Source: DASQFI01 sp035633215 (lineage in GTDB: Bacteria; Acidobacteriota; Vicinamibacteria; Vicinamibacterales; SCN-69-37). Taken from it: a stretch of DNA of 64,000 nucleotides. Positions 45,849-54,787 of the stretch are shown here, piece by piece. The position numbers were made by a program, and so were the translations under genes. Positions within the stretch are counted from its first letter, which is position 1. Each line of letters opens with the position of its first letter. The notes under the pieces are model-generated. The model did not search any database, was not told the DNA's origin, and was given only the letters and a program-made list of their open reading frames with translations. The stretch spans positions 62,001 through 126,000 of the forward strand of contig DASQFI010000032.1 of NCBI GenBank assembly GCA_035633215.1. The letters are read 5' to 3'.

Positions 45849-46585
45849 GCGAGGGACGATTGCGGGTCGTCATTGTCGACGACGAGGAGCCGGCGCGGCT
45901 GGCGTTGAGGCAGGATCTCCAGGCCTTCGAGGACGTGGAGATCGTCGCCGAGTGCGCCAACGGCTTCGAGGCGGTCAAGATCGTGGGCGACGCGAAGCCC
46001 GACTTGATCCTGCTCGACGTGCAGATGCCCAAGCTCGACGGCTTCGAGGTGCTCGAGCTGATCGGCGGGGAAGTGCCCGTGATCTTCGTCACCGCGTACG
46101 ACGAGTTCGCGATCAAGGCGTTCGACGTGCACGCCGTGGACTACCTGCTCAAGCCGGTCACGCGGCCGCGGCTTGCGGCGGCCCTCGACCGCGCGCGGGC
46201 GCGCCAGATCGCCGAACCGCCGCCCGTCGCGCTCAAGACCAGCGCGCGGCCGCCCGGCTCGCCGCTCGAGCGCGTCGTGATCCGGGACGGCGCGCAGGTC
46301 CACGTCGTGTCGACGGACAAAATCGACTACGTCGAAGCGCAGGACGACTACGTCGGCATCCGCACCGGCGGGAAGACGCTCCTGAAGGAACAGACGCTGG
46401 GCGATCTCGAGGCGCAGCTCGACGCGCGACGCTTCGTCCGCATCCACCGGTCATATCTGCTCAACATCGAGCGGCTGGCGCGCGTGGAGCTGTACGCGAA
46501 GGACAGCCGGCTGGCGATTCTGACGGACGGAACGAAGCTGCCGGTGAGCCGGGCCGGGTATCAGCGGCTACAGCAGTTGTTGTAA
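45845..46585 (+). CDS. LytTR-family response regulator
   Basis: 246 residues. Receiver domain with Asp58 in LILLDVQMPKLDG; LytTR DNA-binding domain at about 140-246 (VEAQDDYVGIRTGGKTLL, RFVRIHRSYLLNIERL). GTG start overlaps the kinase stop by 4 nt. It likely regulates envelope-stress genes, possibly including the LiaI/LiaF-like pair upstream. Confidence 0.92.
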   Translation: MSEGRLRVVIVDDEEPARLALRQDLQAFEDVEIVAECANGFEAVKIVGDAKPDLILLDVQMPKLDGFEVLELIGGEVPVIFVTAYDEFAIKAFDVHAVDYLLKPVTRPRLAAALDRARARQIAEPPPVALKTSARPPGSPLERVVIRDGAQVHVVSTDKIDYVEAQDDYVGIRTGGKTLLKEQTLGDLEAQLDARRFVRIHRSYLLNIERLARVELYAKDSRLAILTDGTKLPVSRAGYQRLQQLL

Positions 46586-46601
46586 GAACTCTGCAGGTCA
46601 C

Positions 46602-46644
46602 TTGACAGCTTACTAACTATCCAGTTAGTTTGACCAAATGGTCA
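46602..46644. promoter_or_regulatory. TTGACA box and two palindromes at the tetR gene start
   Basis: ACTAACT-ATCC-AGTTAGT (46612-46629) is a perfect dyad with 7-bp arms, directly downstream of TTGACA (46602-46607). TGACCA-AA-TGGTCA (46631-46644) is a second dyad covering the start codon at 46638. Both are plausible TetR-type operators. No good -10 hexamer is seen at 17 bp. Confidence 0.5.
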
Positions 46645-47324
46645 GTCGGTCCACCCCGAACGGCACCTCCCGGGAGCGGTTGTTCGCCGCCGCCGCGGCC
46701 GAGTTCGCGGCCAAAGGGTTCGACGGCGCCAAGGTGGACCGCATCGCCGCCCGCGCGCGGATCAACAAGGCGATGCTCTACTACCACTTCCACAGCAAGG
46801 CCGCGCTCTATCGCGACATCCTGCGCCAGATGTTCGGGACGGTGGCGGGCGCCGTCACCGCCGTGCACGAGCAGGGTGGACCGGCCGACGCCCAGCTCCG
46901 GCGGTTCATCGAGGCCATCGCGCTTGCGGCGGAGGGATCGCCGCATTTTCCGGCAATGTGGCTGCGCGAGATCGCCGAGGGCGGCCGCCATCTCGACGAA
47001 TCGATCGTCCACGAGATGCGGCGCGTCATCGAGACGCTCGGCCGGATCCTGCACGAGGGCCGGCAAGCCGGGATCTTCGGGCCCGTCAATCCCTTCGTCA
47101 CGCAGATCGGCATCGTCGCGCCGCTGATGTTCTTTTCGGCTTCCGCGCCGATTCGCGAGCGCTTTCGCCACCTCATGCCAACGCAGGTCGTCACTCCGCG
47201 CCGCGAGGACGTCGTCGCTCACGTGCAGGCGACGACGCTCGCCGCGCTTGCGTCGCCCGGGACGCAGCGTGCCCGTGCGTCGTCCCGGTCCAGTCGCCGG
47301 TCCGCTCGTGCCGTTCCAACTTGA
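46638..47324 (+). CDS. TetR/AcrR-family transcriptional regulator of the efflux operon
   Basis: 228 residues. N-terminal TetR helix-turn-helix (SRERLFAAAAAEFAAKGFDG, then VDRIAARARINKAMLYYHFHSKAALY). The C-terminal ligand domain is helical. The terminal residues (RAVPT) are encoded by the left arm of the hairpin at 47308-47407, so the repeat sets the stop codon. It heads an operon of HlyD, ABC and TolC components and is presumably its repressor. Confidence 0.88.
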   Translation: MVSRSTPNGTSRERLFAAAAAEFAAKGFDGAKVDRIAARARINKAMLYYHFHSKAALYRDILRQMFGTVAGAVTAVHEQGGPADAQLRRFIEAIALAAEGSPHFPAMWLREIAEGGRHLDESIVHEMRRVIETLGRILHEGRQAGIFGPVNPFVTQIGIVAPLMFFSASAPIRERFRHLMPTQVVTPRREDVVAHVQATTLAALASPGTQRARASSRSSRRSARAVPT

Positions 47325-47407
47325 TGCCCCATGCGCACCAACCTTCACGCCAACGACCGTCGCCACGCCAAGACACGGTTTCTTGGCGGACCAAGTTGGA
47401 ACGGCAC
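47308..47407. repeat. REP-like hairpin element, family F, at the tetR-hlyD junction
   Basis: The 16-bp arms GTGCCGTTCCAACTTG (47308-47323) and CAAGTTGGAACGGCAC (47392-47407) are exact complements; an inner hairpin (CGCCAAGA/TCTTGGCG) lies at about 47366-47388. The element supplies the tetR stop (TGA 47322-47324) and ends just before the AAGGAGA ribosome site of the HlyD gene. It may also slow or attenuate readthrough into the efflux genes. Confidence 0.8.
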
Positions 47408-47422
47408 AAGGAGACAGCGGTC

Positions 47423-48439
47423 ATGAGTCGCTCCCTGGTCAGCGTGATCACGATCGCGCTCGCGCTCGCGATCTCGGCCGCCGGCTGCCGGCGTGAGGCT
47501 CCCATCGGGCCGCCGCGGGCGAGCGGGTACGTCGAGGCGACCGATGTGCGCGTGTCCGCCAAGGTGCCGGGCCGCGTCGAGAAGGTGAACGTCGTTGAAG
47601 GGGCGCGGGTGAACGCCGGCGACACGCTCGTCGTGCTGTCGACGACCGACGTCACGCTCGTGCTCTCGCGCGTGCGGGCCGAGCGCGATCAGGCGGTCGC
47701 GAACCTGCGGCTGCTGCAGGCGGGCGCGCGGCCCGAAGACATTCGGCAGCTCGAGGCGCAGCTGGCCGCGGCGACCGCTGAGCGGCAGGCCGCCGAAGCG
47801 GAAGTGTCGGCGGCGCGCGCCGACGAAGCGAGATTCGAGCAGCTGCTCCGCAACAAGGCGGGATCGCCGAAACAGCGGGACGATGCGGTGGCGCGCCGGG
47901 AGCTGGCGGAGGCCCGGCTCAAAGCCGCGGCCGATCGTGTCGCCGCCGCCGCCGCCGCGCTCGCCCGCGCGAAAGCCGGGGCGCGCGCCGAAGAGATTGC
48001 CGGCGCCCGCGCGCGTGTGGCCGCTGTCGACGCACAAATCGCGTCGCTCGAACACGACCGCGGCGAAGCGACCGTATCCGCGCCGATGGCCGGCATCGTC
48101 GGATCCCGTCTCGTCGAGCCGGGCGAGATCGTCGGGCAGGGCGCGGGCCTGCTCGTGTTGATCGACCTCGATCGCGCGTGGGCCAACGTCTACGTCGAAG
48201 AGCCGCTCGTGCCGTCGCTGCGCCTGGATCAGCCGGCCACCGTCCTGACCGATGCGGGCCATCGGCTTGCCGGACGGATCACGTTCATCTCCCCGCGCGC
48301 CGAGTTCACGCCGCGCAACGTCCAGACCGCCGAGGAGCGCGCCAAGCTCGTGTACCGCGTGAAGGTGACCGTCGACAACCGCGAGGGCATCCTGAAGCCG
48401 GGCATGCCGGTCGAGGCCGAGTTCGGCGCGGCCAGGTAG
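47423..48439 (+). CDS. HlyD-type membrane-fusion protein (lipoprotein)
   Basis: 338 residues. Lipoprotein signal (VITIALALAISAAGCRRE), barrel-sandwich hybrid (GRVEKVNVVEGARVNAGDTL), a long coiled-coil hairpin rich in Ala/Arg/Glu, the return sequence SAPMAGIVGSRLVEPGEIV and beta barrel. It links the inner-membrane ABC permeases to TolC. AAGGAGA at 47408 is its ribosome site. Confidence 0.88.
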   Translation: MSRSLVSVITIALALAISAAGCRREAPIGPPRASGYVEATDVRVSAKVPGRVEKVNVVEGARVNAGDTLVVLSTTDVTLVLSRVRAERDQAVANLRLLQAGARPEDIRQLEAQLAAATAERQAAEAEVSAARADEARFEQLLRNKAGSPKQRDDAVARRELAEARLKAAADRVAAAAAALARAKAGARAEEIAGARARVAAVDAQIASLEHDRGEATVSAPMAGIVGSRLVEPGEIVGQGAGLLVLIDLDRAWANVYVEEPLVPSLRLDQPATVLTDAGHRLAGRITFISPRAEFTPRNVQTAEERAKLVYRVKVTVDNREGILKPGMPVEAEFGAAR

Positions 48440-48448
48440 GACCGTTCC

Positions 48449-49468
48449 GTGGAGACGCTCATCGCGCTCGCCGACGTCCGCAAGTCATTCGGTCACACGA
48501 CCGCGGTCGATCGACTCACGCTCGCGGTTGGCCGGGGGGAAATGATGGGCGTCATCGGCCCCGACGGCGCCGGCAAGACCACGACCCTTCGCATGATCTG
48601 CGGCCTGATCGCGCCGGATGCCGGAACGGTGCGCGTGATGGGCGTCGATCCATTTCGGGTCCGGCGAAGCGCGACCGCCGCGATTGGCTACCTCTCGCAG
48701 CGCTTCAGTCTCTACGGCGATCTGTCGATCGACGAGAACATCGCCTTCTTCGCGCGCATTCACGGCGTCTGGGATTTCGCGGCGCGGCGCGACCGGCTGC
48801 TCGACCTGACCGGACTGCGGCCGTTCCGCAATCGCCTGGCCGAGCGCCTGTCGGGCGGCATGAAGCAGAAGCTCGCGCTCGCGTGCACGCTCGTGCACGA
48901 GCCGCCCGTGCTCGTCCTCGATGAGCCGACGACGGGCGTCGACCCCGTATCACGCCGCGAGTTCTGGAAGCTGCTCGCCGAGTTCCAGGCGCAGGGGCTG
49001 ACGATGGTCATGGCGACGCCGTACCTGGACGAAGCGGAGCGATGCACGCGCGTCGCCTTGCTCCATCAGGGCCGATTGCTGGCGCAGGACGAGCCCGCGC
49101 GCCTCCAGGCACAGACCGAAGGCGTGATGGTCGAGATCGCGGTCGGCGAGCCGCGCGAGGCGATGCGAGTCCTCCGCGAGCAGCTCGGCGACGACCGCGT
49201 GCAGCTCTTTGGAGATCGGCTCCACGTGCGGCTCGACCAGGGACAGCCCGTCGAGACGGCGGCCAATGTGCTGATCGGCGCCGGTGTGACCGTGTCCGGC
49301 GTCCGCGAGATTGCGCCCACGCTCGAGGACGTGTTCATCGAGCAACTGGGCCGTGCCGGCTCGCGCGAGGATAGCGAGTCTTCGAGCGCCGGAGCGCGTG
49401 CGAGCGGGGGTGGGGCCCCGCGAGCGCAAGAGAAAGATAACAGGGACGGAGGAGCGAGGAAGGCATGA
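48449..49468 (+). CDS. ABC exporter ATP-binding protein (first)
   Basis: 339 residues. Walker [10 protein letters not shown], signature [12 protein letters not shown], Walker [13 protein letters not shown]. The C-terminal extension ends in low-complexity Ser/Gly/Arg. It is the same class as YbhF halves; the second ATPase is the separate gene at 50808. GTG start; coupled by ATGA to the TolC gene. Confidence 0.88.
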   Translation: METLIALADVRKSFGHTTAVDRLTLAVGRGEMMGVIGPDGAGKTTTLRMICGLIAPDAGTVRVMGVDPFRVRRSATAAIGYLSQRFSLYGDLSIDENIAFFARIHGVWDFAARRDRLLDLTGLRPFRNRLAERLSGGMKQKLALACTLVHEPPVLVLDEPTTGVDPVSRREFWKLLAEFQAQGLTMVMATPYLDEAERCTRVALLHQGRLLAQDEPARLQAQTEGVMVEIAVGEPREAMRVLREQLGDDRVQLFGDRLHVRLDQGQPVETAANVLIGAGVTVSGVREIAPTLEDVFIEQLGRAGSREDSESSSAGARASGGGAPRAQEKDNRDGGARKA

Positions 49469-50811
49469 GATCACGATCGCGATTGATGCTCTTCACGTTG
49501 ACGATGCTCGCCGCTGTCGCGACGCAAGCGCTCGGGCAGACGACGCTGTCTTTGACCCTTGAAGAGGCCATCCGCCGCGGCCTCGCGCACGCGCCGCGGC
49601 TGGCCGAAGTCCGCGCGCGTGAGGCGGCCGCCGACTCGACCATTTCGGCGCGCAACGCGGTCCGGCTGCCGTCGCTCACGGCGACCGGCGAGTACTTCCG
49701 CAGCAATCACGTGGACGAGTTCGGCATCGTGCAGCCGAACGGCGCGTTCCGCGTCGTGTTTCCGGACATTCCGAACAACTATCGCGTGCGTGCGGACCTG
49801 ATGGTTCCGCTCTATCCGGTGCGCGCGGCCGAGGCCTTCGTCGAATCGGCGCGCGCCGATCGACGCGCAGTGGCCGCCGAGGGCCGCGCGCAGGCCGGCG
49901 ACGTGCAGCTCGAGGTCTCGCGGGCGTTCTGGACCCTCGTGACCGCGCGCGAGAGCGTCGGTGTGATCGAGCAGGCCCTGCGCCGGACGGACGCGTGGGT
50001 CGGCGACGTCAAGACGCGGGTGGAGACCGGGATGCTGCCACCAAACGATCTCCTGTCCGCTCAGGCGCAGCGCGCCAGGCACGCGGTGCAGTTGATCCAG
50101 GCGAGGAATGCCGCGCTGTTCGCCGAAGCCGACCTCGCCCGGCTCATTGGTCTCGATGACGGGCAGTCCATCGTTCCAGCGACGGCCGTCGAGCAGCCTA
50201 CGCCGGGCGCCGTTGAGCTGGCCGCCCAGCCGGTCGGAGCATTGTCGGCGCGGGCACGCGAGCAGCGAGGCGACCGCACGGCGCTGCTCGAGCGGCAGCA
50301 GGCGCTCACGGCATCGGCCGCTTCAGTCGTCGGCGCGAGCGAGCCGCGGATTGCCGCGCGCGTCGGCGTCGAGCCCGCGCGGCCGAATCAACGCTTCGCC
50401 CCGCGGTCCGACGAATGGAAAACATCGTGGGATGTCGGCGTGCAGGTGAGCTGGTTGTTGTGGGACAGCGGGAAGGCCCGGGCCGATCGCGCCGTCGCCC
50501 TCGCGCAGGCCGATGCCGTCGGTCACCAGGTCGAAGCTCAGGATGCGCTGATCGTCCTCGAGATTCGACAGCGGTTGTGGGATCTCGAAGCCGGCCGTGC
50601 CGCGGTTGCTGCGTCGGCCGAGGCCGTGGCCGCCGCCACCGAGGCGCGCCGGGTGATTCAGGAACGTTTCAACGCCGGCGTGGCGACGAGCACGGAGCTG
50701 CTCGACGCCGATGTCGCGCTGCTCGAAGCCGAGCTCGAACGCACGCGCCTGGCCGCCTCGCTTCGAGTGAACGAGGCGCGACTGATCCGGTCGGTCGGGG
50801 GCACGCCATGA
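49465..50811 (+). CDS. TolC-family outer-membrane efflux protein
   Basis: 448 residues. Signal peptide (MLFTLTMLAAVATQALG) and the TolC repeat architecture: long helices (LEEAIRRGLAHAPRLAEVRA, LERTRLAASLRVNEARLI) and a central PLYPVRAAEAFVESARADR. Forms the outer-membrane channel. Start ATG overlaps the first ATPase stop (ATGA); its own stop overlaps the second ATPase start (ATGA). Confidence 0.9.
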   Translation: MRSRSRLMLFTLTMLAAVATQALGQTTLSLTLEEAIRRGLAHAPRLAEVRAREAAADSTISARNAVRLPSLTATGEYFRSNHVDEFGIVQPNGAFRVVFPDIPNNYRVRADLMVPLYPVRAAEAFVESARADRRAVAAEGRAQAGDVQLEVSRAFWTLVTARESVGVIEQALRRTDAWVGDVKTRVETGMLPPNDLLSAQAQRARHAVQLIQARNAALFAEADLARLIGLDDGQSIVPATAVEQPTPGAVELAAQPVGALSARAREQRGDRTALLERQQALTASAASVVGASEPRIAARVGVEPARPNQRFAPRSDEWKTSWDVGVQVSWLLWDSGKARADRAVALAQADAVGHQVEAQDALIVLEIRQRLWDLEAGRAAVAASAEAVAAATEARRVIQERFNAGVATSTELLDADVALLEAELERTRLAASLRVNEARLIRSVGGTP

Positions 50812-51755
50812 CGAACGGCGCCGCCATTGTGGTCGACGGCCTCTCGCGACGGTTCGGAACATTCGTCGCCGTGGACAACCTCAGCTTCGACGTCCGCCGC
50901 GGCGAGGTGTTCGGGTTTCTCGGCAGCAACGGCGCCGGCAAGTCCACGACGATCCGAATGCTGTGCGGCTTGCTCGCGCCGACGTCCGGCCGCGCGACCG
51001 TCGACGGCATCGACGTCGGGCGCGATCCGGAAGGCGTCAAACGCCGCATCGGATACATGTCGCAGCGGTTCTCGCTGTACGAGCTGCTGACGGTGGATCA
51101 GAACATCCGGTTCTACGCCGGTCTGTATGGCCTCGATCGCAGCCGGCTCGAACGACGGCGGAGATTTGCTCTGGACATGGCCGGCCTCGCCGGACGCGAG
51201 AACCAGCTCGCGCGCGATCTGGCCGGCGGCTGGCGGCAGCGGCTGGCGCTCGGGTGCGCCCTCCTGCACGAGCCGCCGATCATTTTTCTCGACGAGCCGA
51301 CCGGCGGCGTCGATCCGATCTCGCGTCGCGACTTCTGGCGGCTGATCGACGACCTGTCCGCCGCGGGCACGACGATCCTCGTGACGACGCACTACCTCGA
51401 CGAAGCCGAGCGGTGCGACCGGATCACGATCATCCACGCCGGCCAGCTCGCAGCCATCGGCACGAACGCCGAGCTCAAAGCCTCGTTCGCCGACCGTCCG
51501 ATCTTCGAGGTCCGATCGGCCGATCCCGTCCGGGCGATGCGGGTGCTCGACGCCACGCCGTTCGTCGAGAAAACGAGCCTGTTCGGAACCGCGGTGCACG
51601 CCGTCCTCCGCGGCCGCGCCTCGACGGAGGCCGACGTCCGCGAGGCGTTGACGCATGCGGGTGTCGACGTCGCCACGGTCCAGCCGGTGCTGCCGTCGCT
51701 CGAAGACGTGTTCCTGGACGTCGTCGACAAGGTCGAGTCGCGGAGGGCGGCGTGA
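50808..51755 (+). CDS. ABC exporter ATP-binding protein (second)
   Basis: 315 residues. Walker A GSNGAGKST, signature LAGGWRQRLALG (degenerate), Walker B IIFLDEPTGGVD, switch histidine [12 protein letters not shown]. In E. coli-type YbhFSR systems two ATPase halves are one protein; here they are two genes around tolC. Overlaps the first permease by GTGA. Confidence 0.9.
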   Translation: MTNGAAIVVDGLSRRFGTFVAVDNLSFDVRRGEVFGFLGSNGAGKSTTIRMLCGLLAPTSGRATVDGIDVGRDPEGVKRRIGYMSQRFSLYELLTVDQNIRFYAGLYGLDRSRLERRRRFALDMAGLAGRENQLARDLAGGWRQRLALGCALLHEPPIIFLDEPTGGVDPISRRDFWRLIDDLSAAGTTILVTTHYLDEAERCDRITIIHAGQLAAIGTNAELKASFADRPIFEVRSADPVRAMRVLDATPFVEKTSLFGTAVHAVLRGRASTEADVREALTHAGVDVATVQPVLPSLEDVFLDVVDKVESRRAA

Positions 51756-52849
51756 AGCGCGCGTGGGCCGTTTCGCTGAAGGAGATGCGGCAGATCGCGC
51801 GCGATCGGCGCACCCTGCTCATTCTGCTGTTCATTCCCGCGTTCTTCCTGTTTCTCTACGGCTACGCGCTGAACTTCGACATCCGGCATGTCGCGCTCGC
51901 CGTGCAGGATCGCGACGACTCGATCCAGAGCCGTGAGCTCATCGCCAGATTCACGAGCTCGACCTATTTCGACATCGCCGGCGTCGTGACGTCCGACGCC
52001 GAGCTCGATGCCGCGATGGACCGGGGCTTCGCACGTGCCGTCCTGGTGATCCCGGAAGGGTTTGCGCGACGGCTGCAGCGCGGCGAGACGGCGGAGGTGC
52101 AGATCATCCTGGACGGCGACAACGCCAACACGGCGACCACGGTGCTGGGTTACGCGACGGCGTTGCTTCGCGAAGCGTCGGCGGCGCTCGGCGGATCGGT
52201 GCAGCCGGCCTTCGTCGCCGTCGAGTCGCGTGTCTGGTACAACCCCGAGCTCCGCAGCACGCTCTTTCTCGTGCCCGGTCTGATCTCCTACATCTCGATG
52301 ATCACCGCCGTCGTGTCGACGGCCCTCTCCATCGTCCGCGAGAAGGAGAGCGGGACGATGGAGCAGGTCCGCATGGCGCCGATTTCCACGATGGCCTATG
52401 TCGTCGGCAAGACGGTGCCGTACCTGCTGCTCTCGCAGGTAACGGGCCTTGCCGTGATTCTGGCGTCGATGGGGCTGTTCGACCTGCCGATGCGCGGCAG
52501 CTGGATCGATCTGTCGATCGTGCTCGCGGTGTTTCTGGTGGGCGCGCTCGGCACCGGCGTGCTGATTTCGACGGTCGCCGACACGCAGCAGGTCGCCTAT
52601 CAGTCCGCGATGCTGATCGCGTTCTTGCCGTCGTTCATTCTTTCGGGGTTCATCTTCCCGATCTCCAGCATGCCGATCGCGCTCCAGTACATCACCATGC
52701 TGGTGCCGGCCCGCTACTTCCTCACCGCGCTGCGCGGCGTCGTCCTGAAAGGACTCGACCTGCCGATGCTCTGGCAGCCGCTCCTCGCGCTGGGCCTGTA
52801 CGCGATGGTCGTGCTCGGGCTCTCGGCCGTGCGGCTGGCGCGCCGATGA
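51752..52849 (+). CDS. ABC-2 type efflux permease (first)
   Basis: 365 residues. N-terminal helix (LILLFIPAFFLFLYGYAL), a large periplasmic loop, then five C-terminal helices (ISYISMITAVVSTALSIV, LAVFLVGALGTGVLIS, MLIAFLPSFILSGFIFP); SIVREKESGTMEQVRMAP is typical of YbhS/YhhJ-like ABC-2 permeases. Start GTG 51752 overlaps the second ATPase, stop overlaps the next permease. Confidence 0.9.
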   Translation: MKRAWAVSLKEMRQIARDRRTLLILLFIPAFFLFLYGYALNFDIRHVALAVQDRDDSIQSRELIARFTSSTYFDIAGVVTSDAELDAAMDRGFARAVLVIPEGFARRLQRGETAEVQIILDGDNANTATTVLGYATALLREASAALGGSVQPAFVAVESRVWYNPELRSTLFLVPGLISYISMITAVVSTALSIVREKESGTMEQVRMAPISTMAYVVGKTVPYLLLSQVTGLAVILASMGLFDLPMRGSWIDLSIVLAVFLVGALGTGVLISTVADTQQVAYQSAMLIAFLPSFILSGFIFPISSMPIALQYITMLVPARYFLTALRGVVLKGLDLPMLWQPLLALGLYAMVVLGLSAVRLARR

Positions 52850-53958
52850 ACCAGCGCATCCGCACGCTCATTTGGAAGGAGTTCCTCGAGCTCCGCCGGA
52901 CGCCACGGCTGATCGGGTTGATCGTCGTCGCGCCCGTTCTCCAGCTGACGCTGCTCGGATACGCGGCGACGACCGACGTCCACAACGTGCCGATCGTCGT
53001 GGTCGACGGCGATCGATCCCCGCGCAGCCGCCAGTTGATGGAACGGTTCGCGGCCTCGCCCTACTTCGAGATCGTGGGCGAGGAGATGGATCCAAGGGCG
53101 GTGGACGACGACCTGGCGCGCGGTCGGGCGTGGCTCGCGGTCATCGTGCCGTCTGGATTCGGAGAAGCGCTCGAACGGCCGGCCGCGGCGGCATCGAGTC
53201 GATCGGTGCAGATCCTGGCCGACGGCACCGACGCCAATTCCTCGGGTGTCGCGCTCGCGTACGCCACGGCGCTCGTGAGCGAATTCAGCGCGGAGGTGCG
53301 GGGCGCGCCCGCCGCGGCGATCGAGCCGCGCGTCCGTGTCTGGTTCAACCCGCAGCTCGAGAGCAAGGACTTCATGCTCCCGGGTGTGGTCGCCATTCTG
53401 CTGCTGGTCATCACCACCAGTTTGTCGTCGATGGCGATCGTGCGCGAGCGCGAGCTGGGCACCCTCGAGCAGCTGAACGTCACGCCGCTTGGACGGTGGG
53501 AGCTCATTCTCGGCAAGCTGCTCCCGTACGCGCTCGTCGGCTTCATCGACGTGCTGCTGGTGCTCACGGTCGCCGTCTATTGGTTCGAAGTGCCCCTGCG
53601 GGGCAGTGTCTGGCTGCTGCTCGGTGCGAGCATGATCTATTTGCTCTGCACGCTCAGCCTCGGCCTGTTCGTCTCGACGATCTCCGCGACCCAGCAGCAG
53701 GCCATGATGACGGCGACGTTTTTCTTCCTGGTGCCGATGATGTACCTGTCCGGGTTCATCTTCCCGATCGAGAACATGCCTCCGATCATCCAGGCCATCA
53801 CGACGCTCATCCCGCTGCGCTACTTCCTGGTGATTGTGCGGGGCATCTTCCTGAAAGGCGTCGGCTGGGACGTCCTGTGGCCCCAATTTGCCGCCCTGGC
53901 CGGCTGGGGAGTGACGGTGCTCGCCCTGGCGGCGGTTCGGTCGCAGAAGCGGGCGTAA
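52846..53958 (+). CDS. ABC-2 type efflux permease (second)
   Basis: 370 residues and the same plan as the previous gene: N-terminal helix, periplasmic loop, VVAILLLVITTSLSSMAIVR, TLEQLNVTPLGRW, MMTATFFFLVPMMYLSGFIF. The two permeases probably form the heterodimer of the tripartite pump. Last gene of the tetR-hlyD-ABC-tolC-ABC-permease-permease operon; stop is 2 bp before a REP hairpin. Confidence 0.9.
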   Translation: MNQRIRTLIWKEFLELRRTPRLIGLIVVAPVLQLTLLGYAATTDVHNVPIVVVDGDRSPRSRQLMERFAASPYFEIVGEEMDPRAVDDDLARGRAWLAVIVPSGFGEALERPAAAASSRSVQILADGTDANSSGVALAYATALVSEFSAEVRGAPAAAIEPRVRVWFNPQLESKDFMLPGVVAILLLVITTSLSSMAIVRERELGTLEQLNVTPLGRWELILGKLLPYALVGFIDVLLVLTVAVYWFEVPLRGSVWLLLGASMIYLLCTLSLGLFVSTISATQQQAMMTATFFFLVPMMYLSGFIFPIENMPPIIQAITTLIPLRYFLVIVRGIFLKGVGWDVLWPQFAALAGWGVTVLALAAVRSQKRA

Positions 53959-53960
53959 GG

Positions 53961-54072
53961 GGGACGGGGCTTTTTTCCACAGAAACGTGCTAGAAGGGGA
54001 CGGAGGTCGGGCTGCCACGTGCACGACCTCCGGCACCAGGCTGTGGATTGCTGTGGAAAAAAGCCCCGTCCC
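53961..54072. repeat. REP-like hairpin element, family D, joined to the start of the DUF72 gene
   Basis: GGGACGGGGCTTTTTTCCAC (53961 on; arm to 53982) and its complement ending at 54072 are perfect 22-bp arms. A smaller dyad GGAGGTCG/CGACCTCC lies inside. The arms contain T and A runs, and the right arm provides coding sequence for the next gene. Confidence 0.85.
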
Positions 54073-54787
54073 TCTCGTTGGCACGTCCGGTTTCAACTAC
54101 CCCGAGTGGCGGGGCAACTTTTATCCTGCGGCGCTGCCGACGAAGGAGATGTTCGGTTACTACTCGAGGCAGTTCAGCACCGTCGAGATCAACTACACGT
54201 TCTACCGGATGCCGACGACGAGGATGGCCGCCGCGTGGGAGGCGCAGGCGCCGCCCGGTTTCAGGTATGCGCTCAAGGCGCCGCAGCGGATCACGCACCT
54301 CAAGCGGCTGATGGACTGCGGCGAGCCCCTGCAGTTCTTCTGCGAGAGCGCACGTGTGCTTGGCGACCATCTCGGCCCGCTGCTCTTTCAGCTTCCGCCA
54401 AACTTCCGGTGCGATCTCAGCCGGCTCGAGAAGTTCCTGGCGATCCTGCCGCGCGATTTGCGCGCCGCGTTCGAGTTCCGGCACGACTCGTGGCTGATCG
54501 ACGAGGTGTACGCGATGCTCGCCGCTCACGGCGTCGCGTTGTGCATCGCCGACTTCGGCGACAAGACGACGCCGGTCAAAGCGACCGCGCGTCACGGCTA
54601 CTTCCGGCTGCGTGACGAGGGCTATACGCCGCCCGATCTCGAGCGATGGGCGAGCGCGATCGCCGAACAGGGAGCGGCATGGGACACGGTGTTCGTGTAT
54701 TTCAAACACGAAGACGAAGGGAAGGGCCCCGAGTTCGCGCGAACGTTCGTCGAGATTCTGAAGACGCGCGGACTCATTTCGTCATGA
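54053..54787 (+). CDS. DUF72 (YecE-type TIM-barrel) protein, start within a REP element
   Basis: About 244 residues. VGTSGFNYPEWRGNFYP is the DUF72 hallmark, followed by STVEINYTFYRMPT and FEFRHDSW. The role is unknown; a TIM barrel with a conserved acidic pocket. Starts available are GTG 53987 and GTG 54053, both inside the hairpin at 53961-54072; the core begins right after it, so the repeat has provided the N-terminus (VEKSPVPL). The 3' end overlaps the convergent hydrolase by 14 nt. Confidence 0.8.
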   Translation: MEKSPVPLVGTSGFNYPEWRGNFYPAALPTKEMFGYYSRQFSTVEINYTFYRMPTTRMAAAWEAQAPPGFRYALKAPQRITHLKRLMDCGEPLQFFCESARVLGDHLGPLLFQLPPNFRCDLSRLEKFLAILPRDLRAAFEFRHDSWLIDEVYAMLAAHGVALCIADFGDKTTPVKATARHGYFRLRDEGYTPPDLERWASAIAEQGAAWDTVFVYFKHEDEGKGPEFARTFVEILKTRGLISS

